Positions 55,277 through 64,000 of a stretch of DNA of 64,000 nucleotides are shown here, piece by piece. Origin of the DNA: Tillandsia leiboldiana (taxonomy: Eukaryota; Streptophyta; Magnoliopsida; Poales; Bromeliaceae). Both the position numbers and the translations under genes were made by a program. The notes under the pieces were generated by a model that saw only the letters and a list, made by a program, of their open reading frames with translations, had not been told where the DNA came from and searched no databases. The DNA is taken from NCBI GenBank assembly GCA_029204045.2, contig CM055063.1:40643562-40707561 (forward strand), written 5' to 3'. The stretch's first letter is position 1, and every line of letters starts with the position of its first letter.

Positions 55277-56218
55277 GGCCCCAACTTTTTCTTTTAGAAA
55301 AATTTCAGAGAAATTCAAGAAAAACCAGAAAAAGATTGTAAGCACAAAGGTGTATCAACTTTAAACAAAAAGCATCGTTTCACACAACAAGAATTAGATT
55401 ATGCTAAATCTATCAGTAGTATCCAAAAATGAAACGAAAATTTACAAGAATTAAATCCCTTAAAGTTGAACACTTTCAATCACATCTAACTTGATCTTAT
55501 GAGTAATGCCTTTATCAAATCATCAATTCAGTAAAGAAAATGAAATACAAAGATCAATAGATGTTTGAAATCCCAAATATGGTAGATAATATTTCTAGAC
55601 AATCTGTTGAAGAGAGTGGCTCTTTGAGCATCTTTCTTTAAAATCCCACCTTATACCAACCTTGAAATTTGACAGAGTCAAGTATTTCAACATGCATTTT
55701 ACTTAATCAAAAATTTGAACAACCATGCTTGGTATACATGTGGTAGCTGCACACAGTACTCGGACGACCGAGATGGTAGCTCTTTCCTCCATGTGGTGGT
55801 AGTTTTCACACTCCTCATTGGGATGTAACTCTTTCCACATCTTTTGAGCATTTTACATTATCTTTGACTCCCCCTCAATTGGCTATCAATTATTTAAGAT
55901 ATAAAGTATTCAACCAAAAATTGATCTCGATTTCATACTCGACTAAACAGTCAAATAAGATAATGACTATACCAAGAGATCATTGAGAGAGAAATTGACT
56001 TTGATCACTTTAGAAGATGATTTAATTAACATAAACGATCATTGCAACAAAGAAATATTATGATGGCAAAAGCATAATAAATTTCTAAATGTGTGAACAG
56101 ATGCAATTAAAGTCAATTATGATCTATGCTCAATTAATGTCCTATGTACAAACATAGATAAAGAACAAAACAAAAACAAATACAAAACCTATCCTAAGCA
56201 AAGATTTCAAAAAGAAGA
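55277..56218 (-). other. Non-coding spacer between Sirevirus pol and ORF2
   Basis: These 0.94 kb of AT-rich DNA lie between the pol stop (56219) and the ORF2 promoter array. They hold the third polypurine tract (55868-55877) and no credible frame. Confidence 0.7.
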
Positions 56219-59200
56219 TTATTTCAAGGAAAGCATCCCAATTGCTTTTCGTAAATGAATAAAACGTTTTTGATCCAAAGGTTTTGTTAGAATGTCAGCT
56301 AATTGATCCTCAGTTGAAATATATGAAAGTTGAAGAGTATTTGATTCAACTAGCTCTCTAAGAAAATGATATCTAAGTTCAATATGTTTTGTTCTAGAGT
56401 GCAACACAGGGTTTTTAGAAATGTTAATTGCACTTGTGTTGTCACAAAGAATTGTTACCGAAGATGCTGAAATGCGGAAGTCACTCAATACGCTTTTCAT
56501 CCAAATGAGTTGAGTTGAGCAACTTCCAGCTGAAATGTATTCCGCTTCGGCAGTCGAGAGTGCTATGCAATTCTGCTTTTTACTGTGCCATGCAACAAGG
56601 CAATGGCCAAGATAGAAGCATGCACCACTCGTGCTTTTCCGATCATCCACTGATCCTGCCCAATCGGCATCTGAGTATCCAACAATATCCAGACTTGTTC
56701 CCATAGGATACCAAATTCCGAAATTAATTGATCCTTTGATGTACCGGATGATCCGTTTCACCGCTTTCAGGTGAACCTCCTTTGGTGCTGATTAATATCT
56801 CGCGCAAATCCCAACACTAAAGGATATATCCGGGCGACTAGCCGTGAGGTAAAGTAGACTTCCAATCATACTTCTATACAGTTTCTCGTCTACATTCTCA
56901 CTATGTGATTCACTTCCAAGTCCCTTGTGGCTAGTTCCCATTGGAGTTGGAAAAACTTTACAGTTTTCTAGATCAAACTTTTTGACCAACTCCAGTGCAT
57001 ACTTGGATTGACTCAAGTGAATACCTTCATCATTTTGTTTAATTTGCAATCCAAGAAAATAAGACAGTTCGCCCATCATGGACATCTCAAATTCGCTTTC
57101 CATGGTCTCCGCGAATTTAGAAGCATCATTATCTTTTGTTGCACCAAATACAATGTCATCGACATAGATTTGTGCTACAATGAAATTATTTTGATAATGC
57201 TTCACAAAGAGAGTCCTGTCAGCTCCCCCTCGAGTATAGCCCTTCTCCAAAAGGTGCTTTGTTAACCTTTCGTACCATGCTCGCGGTGCTTGTTTCAGAC
57301 CGTAAAGAGCCTTTTTCAAACGAAAAACATGGTTAGGTTGTTTATGATCTACAAAACCTTTCGGTTGAGCTACATAAACTTCCTCATTTAAAAACCCATT
57401 TAGAAATGCGCTCTTGACGTCCATTTGAAATAATTTGATTTTAAAATGACAAGCAATAGCAAACAATATACGAATGGACTCGAGTCTAGCTACAGGGGCG
57501 AAAGTTTCGTCAAAGTCTATACCTTCTACTTGAGAGTAGCCTTGAGCAACTAGTCGTGCCTTGTTCCTGATGATAGTACCATCTTCATCTTTCTTGTTCT
57601 TGAAGATCCATTTGGTACCTATCACATTATGTTGCTTTGGAGGCTTCGTTAATTCCCAGACTTTGTTTCGCTCAAATTGATGAAGCTCTTCCTGCATTGC
57701 TTTAATCCAGTAGTCATCCTGAAGAGCTTCATCTATTGTCTTTGGTTCGATTAAAGATACGTAGCAAGCAAATCCGCAAACCAACTGCCTTCGAGTTCTA
57801 ACTCCTTCTTGTGGATCTCCAATGATGTTCGATTCCGGATGATCCTTGGAGATTCGTAGCGTTTGTTGAAACGGAGTACTCGGAGGTACACGAGATGATT
57901 CCTGCACATCAGATAAACTAGAAGAACCATTAGATGCATCATTAATATTGGAAGTGTTATTATGAGAAGATGCACTAGCAGGAGAATCATCATCTAGAGA
58001 GATATCGAGGGTAGATTTTTCAGATTCAAAATGAGAAGCTTCATCTACTTTAACATTTATAGATTCTACGATCGTCTTAGATTCAATGTTAAATACTCGA
58101 TATGCTCTGCTATTCGTAGAATAACCCAAAAAGATCCCTTCATCACTTCGAGAGTCGAACTTTCCAAGATTTTCACGGTCACGTAAGATGTAACATCGAC
58201 TCCCGAAGATACGAAAGTACTTGATATCCGGTTTTCTACTAAACCACAGCTCATATGGTGTATTCAAGGTTCCTGGGCGCAAATACACTCTGTTAATGAC
58301 ATAGACAGCGGTGTTCACAGCTTCAGCCCAAAAATGTAGCGGTAATTTCCGGCTATGAAGCATCACACGCGCCATCTCTTGAACAACCCTGTTTTTGCGC
58401 TCAACAACACCATTCTGCTGAGGTGTATAGGGTGCCGAGAATTCATGCTTAATGCCATTTGAAGTACAAAAGTCAATGAATTTTGAATTTATGAATTCTC
58501 CACCCCTATCACTTCTAACACGAATGATCTTTTCATTCTTTTCAATCATAATACGATGGCAAATCTCATGAAAAGAGTCAAACGTATCAGCTTTCTCTCT
58601 CAAAAATGCTACCCAAGAAAACCGAGAGAAATCATCAACCAATAAAAAGATGTACCATTTACCTCCCAAAGAAGGTTGACGGGTCGGCCCCATTAAGTCC
58701 ATGTGCAAAAGTTCCAAGGGCCGTTTTGTACCAACGTGGTTCAAGTTCTTGTGTGCAGTCCTAGACTGTTTTCCCTTTTGACAGCCACCACACACAATGT
58801 TTTGTTTAAATAAAAGTTTTGGAATCCCCTTGACCACGTCCTTATTTGAAATCTTAGCAAGTTCCTTAAAATTTAAGTGACCTAGCCTTTCGTGCCAAAG
58901 AGTTTCATTATTCAAAGCGGCTAAGTTACAATTTTCAGAAAATTTATTAGGAACAACATAACAATTGTTTTCAGATCTAACCCCTTTTAGAAAGAAAGCA
59001 TGGTCCTTATCAGTTACAACGCATTCAACCGATGAAAAGTTAACTGAAAAACCATTGTCGCAAAGTTGACTTATGCTTATGAGGTTAGTCTTAAGGCCAT
59101 CAACAAATAAGACGTTTTTCAAAATCGGGCCATCTGGAATAGCTACCGTCCCTTTTCCAACAATTTTGGAAGATCGACCGTCTCCGAAAACAACGTGTCC

Positions 59201-59440
59201 TCCGGAGATTTTCTCAAGATTTTGAAAACTATTTTTGTCACCGGTCATGTGACGGGAACACCCGCTATCCAGATACCAAGACGAGCTATCATATGCATGC
59301 AAGGAAATATTGGAAACAAGACAAGGGAAAATTTCACCTTTGCGCACCCAAACCTTTTTGGAATGCGTCTGTAATGGTCGTGAAGTTTTGTGCCTAGGTG
59401 AAAGTGTCTTGTTAAACGATTGTTGCTCCTTGATGAAGTC
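56219..59440 (-). pseudogene. Sirevirus pol: PR, IN, RT, RNase H, one in-frame stop
   Basis: The main frame is 59347-56792 (851 codons as read from its first Met). It has protease DSG at residues 27-29 and a GAG-pre-integrase CGGCQKGK region near 186-193. The integrase triad is D217, D280 and E316. RT has the core QMDVKSAFLNG and YVDD at 728-731. TAA at 56792-56794 stops it in ICARY, where relatives have Gln. The same frame continues as RNase H (YSDADWAG, TAEAEY, CDNTSA, LADILTKPL) to 56219. Upstream, gag and pol frames part near 59400-59440, a one-base frameshift. All catalytic residues are present, so damage is limited to a few point lesions. Confidence 0.93.
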
Positions 59441-61336
59441 GTCTTGCGCGGTGAACTACCAAGTCTCTTTTCATTTGAAAAGTTTTGCTTTGATTTCCGG
59501 AAAGGAGCCTTTTTGGTAGTTGATGCAAGAGGTGCTTGAGATGAGCGTTCGACTCCCGTCTTGCAATATCTTCTTATGTGCCCTGAAACACCACAACGAA
59601 AACATACCTTAGATCTTGACGATCCCAAAGAGGATGAAGTAGGTTTGTTGTCGTTGTTTGTCTTGAATTCCGGTGTCGGAGGAGGAGATACCGACTGAGG
59701 CACAAAAACTGTCTCACTCGAACTTGGACTGTTTCCAGTTTGAGTGTATCCGAGGCCGAACCTATTTGATTGACCAAGACCAAGAAGTCTATCCAACTTA
59801 CTCCTTCCTGAAGAGAATCGCTGTAAGTCATTCTTGAGTTGGAAAATGGTCTTTGTCATTTCCAGGTTATCCTGTTGAGCCTCGTTGTAGAGCTTTGAAA
59901 AGTGATTCGCGTTATCCACCAGATTTGTATGTTCCTTTTCAAGTTGCTCATTGGACTCTTGAAGGGAAGCATTTTCTTTTATCAGGTTTTCCCTTTCCAC
60001 TTCAAGAGTGTTTGAGAGAGAAGTCGCTCTTTTTGCTTCTTCTTCGAGATCATGCAATCTCCCTCTCAAACTCTTGTTTTGCTTAGCCACTTTCTTTGAG
60101 TCCCTCAAAAGTCTGTGGTAGGCTAGAGCAAACTCTTCACCTTCCGAATCATCCGATTCATTGTCCATTGCATTCTTTTCAACAGTGGAGTTGGACAATG
60201 ATTCAGACGTACTTGCCATAAAGCACATGAATGGTGAAGATGTGGACGCGTGGAATGCCGTGGAGCTCTTTTCTTCATCACTTGAAGACGACTCATTTGA
60301 CGTTGAGTTGTCATCCCAAGTGACGACTTGCATCGCCTTCTTCTTTGTCGGATACTTGTTAGGACACTCCGTTGCAATGTGGCCGTAGCCTCGACATTTG
60401 AAGCATTGCAGTTGTCATTCTGAACTTTTCTTATCCTTTGAGAAGTTCTCTTGCTTTCTTGACTTGTAACTTGGAGTACCCTTGCCTTTGTTCCACTTTC
60501 CGAAGGATGGAGATTTACTTGAATTACCCCTTCGGAAGTTGCGGCGAAACTTCCTTGTCAAGAGAGCGAGCTGCTTCTCAAATTCCTCCATAGAAAGGTT
60601 CTCGTCATCGTCCGAGGAGGATGTATCCGCGTCTTCTTCCTTAGTTGTTTTGAACGCATAACCTGAAGACTTAGAAGTGGATGCTTTTCCAGAAGAATTG
60701 TTAGTATTGAAAGTCATTTCATAAGTTTGTAATGAACCAACTAATTCTTCTACACGTATTTCGTCCGGGGTGTTTAATAGTTTCAATGGCAGTAACCTTT
60801 GGGCGAAATCGTTCAGGAAGAGTTCTTAAGATTTTTCTTACAATCTTAAATTCTGGAATCTTCTCTCCCAGATTAGCACATGAGTTTACGATGTCTTGCA
60901 ATCGTGTATAGTAGTCCGTGAAAGATTCATTTTCTGCCATCAAAATAGAGTCAAACTTGCTCGTAAGCATCTGCAGTTTCTGAATCTTCACGAGGTTAGT
61001 TCCCTCATGTGTAACCTGGAGAACATCCCAGATTTCTTTCGCAGTCTCACATGCCGAGACGCGAGAGAATTCAGTTTGAGATAAGGCATTAAAAATAGCA
61101 TTAATTCCCTTGCCATTGTAAGAAGATAACTCAAACTCTTCCTTGGTCCATTTCGACCTAGGTTTTAAGGTGTGAACATCAGAGATAAGTTCAGTTGGAT
61201 TAGTCCATCCTGATTCAATTGAATGCCACACCCTTTCGTCGATGGAAGATAAAAAGGCTTTCATCCGTACTTTCCAGTACGCATAATTTGTTCCATCAAA
61301 GAAAGGGGGTCGATTGATGTTTCCACCTTCAACCAT
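59400..61336 (-). pseudogene. Sirevirus gag, frameshift and one stop
   Basis: It starts MVEGGNINRPPFFDGTNYAY at ATG 61334-61336, with the UBN2 capsid to about 60780. There AIETIK changes frame and continues LLNTPDEIRVEELVG. A TGA at 60415-60417 sits just before a CCHC knuckle (CFKCRGYGHIATEC, 60405-60364). The frame then continues through a Ser-rich part, a coiled coil (about 60110-59810) and a second CCHC knuckle (CFRCGVSGHIRRYC, 59604-59563) to the break near 59430. Two knuckles and a long coiled-coil Gag are characteristic of Sireviruses. Confidence 0.9.
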
Positions 61337-61355
61337 TGTTCACAACCCTATTCCC

Positions 61356-61367
61356 GCTCTGATACCA
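61356..61367 (-). promoter_or_regulatory. Primer binding site of the Sirevirus-like element
   Basis: The minus strand reads TGGTATCAGAGC, two bases inside the 5' LTR. It matches initiator methionine tRNA. Confidence 0.94.
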
Positions 61368-61369
61368 CT

Positions 61370-62709
61370 TGTTGGTCGTATATAATACGGATCTAAATAG
61401 GGGAAGAAACACCTAGAGGGGGGTGAATAGGTGTAAACGTATAAACACTCCAAAAATCGTTGCGATAAAACCCAATGCGGAAAATAAAATAACACGCAAG
61501 ATTTTTACGTGGAAAACTCCATCACCGGAGTAAAAAACCACGGGACCGATAACACGGCAGAAATCCACTAGAATTAAAACACGTACAAGGTGATTTACCG
61601 TACACACTTACGACTCAACCTTTTTCCATACGCTCCTAGAGGATCTTCTCCGCTCGCTCCAGACGCTTCTCGAATCCACGATCTGCGCCCAACGCCGAAT
61701 CCACGGCGTCCAACGTCGAATCCACGACGTCCGACCGAATCCACGGTCTTCACCCAATAGCACCGTTCGAATCCACGAACGTGCCTCGCTCCGAATCCAC
61801 GAGAGCGATTGAACCTTGAATCCACAAGGACACGCGAATCCACGCGCCGATTTTTGGGGTAAATCGTTGTTTTTGGGTGGTGATGATCCGCCGAATACTT
61901 AGATCAAAGATAGATCGGAAATACCATCTAAGTATTCATTAGTTTGATTCAACTCAAGATGTGAGTATGAAAACCTAGAATCAAACTAATCAATATAGAT
62001 GAAGAAACATAGAGTATTCTCTAATGATTTCCTTTCTTCTCTATATGTGGATCTATAGCCGTATAAGATGATATATGAAAATGACGGCTATGTGGATTCA
62101 CCCTAGAAAAGGAGTCATAGGGTGTATTTATAGGTTAGAAACCCTAGGAAGGAGATAAGAATCAAAAACCCTGCCATTTCTGGATATTTTACGGACGGCG
62201 ATCCGGATCGTGATAACTAGGATCCGGATCGTCATAACAAAACAGCCAATTCCAGAAAAACGAAGGTTCGGGATCCGGATCATGTGACTACGATCCGGAT
62301 CGTTCATACAGTTCACCAAACATCAACGTTCGGGATCCGGATTGCGAAGCAAGATCCGGATCGTTCAAGGTAGATGGTAAACTCAACGTTCGGGATCCGG
62401 ATTCAAGAGACTACGATCCGGATTGCGACGATGTATGAACGAACCACCTTCGGGATCCGGATCGAAACACCTGATCCGGATCCTGAACAGGTCCCAAGTC
62501 CAGTTTTTGATTTTTATGCAATGAAAGATTCTTCCAAGTGTTTCTACACTACAAGAAGTATTCGGATCACACAAATTCTTTAGTTAAACATACCTGATCC
62601 TTTTGAATTCTTCTTTCTTGAGATTGAGTTAAATGATCCAACTTTCTTCACCTTCAATCTTCAAGACTTGAGACTTTCACGAAACTACGCCAACTCAAAT
62701 TCCGTAACA
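61370..62709 (-). repeat. 5' LTR of the Sirevirus-like element
   Basis: It is 1,340 bp. Its U3 holds ten palindrome cores between 62200 and 62482 in pairs about 20 bp apart. The TATA box TATAAATA (complement of 62125-62132) lies 67 bp downstream. Differences from 51012-52345 are roughly eight substitutions and a similar number of one-base indels. Confidence 0.95.
62200..62482 (-). promoter_or_regulatory. U3 palindrome array (candidate enhancer)
   Basis: Cores GATCCGGATC or GATCCGGATT start at 62200, 62221, 62271, 62292, 62335, 62354, 62394, 62414, 62453 and 62473 (some by one base). Within-pair spacing is 19-21 bp, two turns of the helix. It lies upstream of the TATA box in transcription order, as known for palindrome arrays in Sirevirus U3 regions. 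Confidence 0.8.
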
Positions 62710-62992
62710 CCCTAGCTTGTGTTGGACATTTGATGACTACATTAGAGTCGTGCCTTATAGCGTATAGGTCTTGATTGAGTTTTTAACCTCTCCGCCAAAT
62801 GAGATGGATGAGTGTTTGGTATGTTTATTCTCCTAATCGATTATGTTTTGCAGACACATAATGCTTATGAATGGATCATGTCCTTAGACTTTCGCTGGAT
62901 TTGGGTCTATGTTGTTGTGTCCAGACGTTATTGTAGTTGTGGCAGTGTTGTGCGATACCCCTGGACGTCCTGTTGTGAAAAGGACACACCCG
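62710..62992 (+). other. Chromovirus E leader, resumed
   Basis: It continues 51011 after the Sirevirus insertion and aligns with the G0 leader at 10670-10900, including ATGTTTATTCTCCTAA and TTAGACTTTCGCTGGATT. A degenerate leader hairpin TTATGT/ACATAA lies at 62841-62861. No coding frame is visible. Confidence 0.8.
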
Positions 62993-63812
62993 GCCCTGGC
63001 TGAGTACCAGGAGTCGTATTCCCTGGCTGAGTTACCATGAATGGCGTATTCCCTGGCTACTGGTTACCAGAGGGCGGTTTCCTGGCTGAGTTTACAGGAG
63101 GCTTTCCTGGCTGAGTTACCAGGAGGGCGTTTTCCCTGGCTGAGTTACCAGGAGGCGTTTTCCTGGCTGAGTTACCCAGGAGGGCTTTTTCCCTGGCTTT
63201 TACCAGGAGGGTGCATCTTTTCCCTGCTTAGTTAACCCAAGGAGGGCATTTTTCCTGCTGAGTTACCAATGAGGGGGCGTTTTCCCTGGCTTGATTAACC
63301 AGGAGGGCGTTTTCCGGGCTGAGTACCAGGATGGCGTATCCCTGGTGAGTTTACCAGGACGGGCGTTTCCTGGCTGAGTTTACCAGGAGGGCGTTTTTCC
63401 CTGTCCGAGCTCACCAGATGGATAATTATCACTGGAGTTACCAAATGGCTATATTTCCCTGGGCCTAGTTACCAGCTGGATAATTACACTGCCCGAGTTA
63501 CCAGAAGGATATTTCACTGGCCTAGTACCAGGATTGATAATTATCACATGCCGGCTACCAGGTGGATAATTATCACTGCCGAGTTACCAGATGGATAATT
63601 ATCACTGGCCGAGTTTACCAGATGGAGAATTATCACCTTGGCCCGAGTTACCAGATGGATAATTATCACTTGCCGAGTTACCAGATGGATACTTATCACT
63701 GGCGGTTTTACCAGGAGGACATTTTGCCGTCGCCGATGTACCACAGGAAGACTTTCCACTGGCCGAGTGCTACCGAGATGGTTACTATGCCCTGGTTCTA
63801 GGTTTACCAGGT
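62993..63812 (+). repeat. Hairpin-forming tandem array in chromovirus E
   Basis: Irregular units of about 28-31 bp fall in two blocks. To about 63415 they read CCCTGGCTGAGTTACCAGGA then GGGCGTTTT. After that they read CACTGGCCGAGTTACCAGAT then GGATAATTAT. CCTGG...CCAGG in each first-block unit forms a stem over CTGAGTTA. Unit lengths jitter by one base, so sequencing noise is possible. It occupies the place where F has its own array. Confidence 0.85.
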
Positions 63813-64000
63813 GATTGCTTTAACTGAGAACCGAGATGTCTGACTGGACTCCGAATTTGGGGGCATGAGGTTCGTCCTGTTGGACTATAGACTCGTTGTG
63901 TTGACTTGGAACCAGTTTCCGTGCTTTTGGCGGCTCAGGACCCTTCTTTCCTGCCAGTGTATCAAAACCTGAAGGGGATCTTAGACCTCCTGCCAGCAGG
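63813..64000 (+). other. Chromovirus E internal, end of window
   Basis: These 188 bp follow the array. No motif or frame is recognised. The element continues outside the window. Confidence 0.5.

Larger units (their letters stand above)
51012..62709 (-). mobile_element. Complete Sirevirus-like Ty1/copia element
   Basis: It is 11.7 kb on the minus strand in the chromovirus E leader, with perfect TSD CCCTA (51007-51011 and 62710-62714). LTRs are 1,334 and 1,340 bp and about 99% identical by eye, so insertion is recent. Sirevirus hallmarks are a UBN2 gag with FDGTNYAYWKVRM, a long gag with two CCHC knuckles and a coiled coil, an extra ORF between pol and 3' LTR, palindrome arrays in U3 before the TATA box, and repeated polypurine tracts. 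Gag-pol has two frameshifts and two stops. Confidence 0.95.

Overview
The window is nuclear DNA of a flowering plant. It consists entirely of long-terminal-repeat (LTR) retrotransposons nested inside one another. I found no host gene, tRNA, rRNA or bacterial feature. The families (Ty3/gypsy chromoviruses with a C-terminal chromodomain, an Angela/Tork-like Ty1/copia element with 1.85-kb LTRs, and a Sirevirus-like Ty1/copia element) and the nesting depth suggest a large, repeat-rich genome, perhaps a monocot. The species cannot be told from sequence alone.

Layout. A decayed chromovirus (G0) is the substrate for most of the left half. Its 5' LTR occupies 1-1144 and 10312-10619, split by a Copia element at 1150-10306 (TSD GCTGT, two LTRs of 1,845 bp). 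G0 internal DNA resumes at 10620-11648, 28924-29142, 32547-32622 and 36972-38206. It is interrupted by a young Tekay-like chromovirus (11654-28918 as assembled, TSD TATTA), a solo LTR D (29143-32546), a solo LTR H (32623-36966, TSD TACAG) and a deletion-derivative chromovirus F (38207-46333). The right half is a nest: the F 3' LTR is cut by a minus-strand LTR G (46334-47503), which is cut by the 5' end of chromovirus E (LTR 47504-50956), whose leader holds a complete Sirevirus-like element (51012-62709, TSD CCCTA). Chromovirus E resumes at 62710 and leaves the window.

A 100-N gap (22855-22954) joins two contigs that both contain the same DNA. The segment 15142-22854 is repeated as 22955-30691, including the LTR, the TSD and 1.9 kb of flank. 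This is almost certainly an unmerged assembly overlap. There is probably one Tekay element, with 5' LTR 11654-14446 and 3' LTR 26331-28918.

The most interesting biology is in the Sirevirus-like element. Its gag-pol is broken four times, yet a second ORF (53148-54581) is intact. Upstream of that ORF lie a TATA box, an intron-like leader and an array of paired GATCCGGATC palindromes built like the U3 array of the element's own LTRs. ORF2 therefore looks like a transcription unit with an LTR-type promoter. Other leads are covarying hairpins at the U5 ends of several chromovirus LTRs, a leader hairpin with a CTGCAG loop resembling a dimer-initiation site, an intron-like interval holding a 95-bp GC-rich tandem repeat in the Tekay LTR, and one GTTTTGCGTGC array shared by two LTR families.
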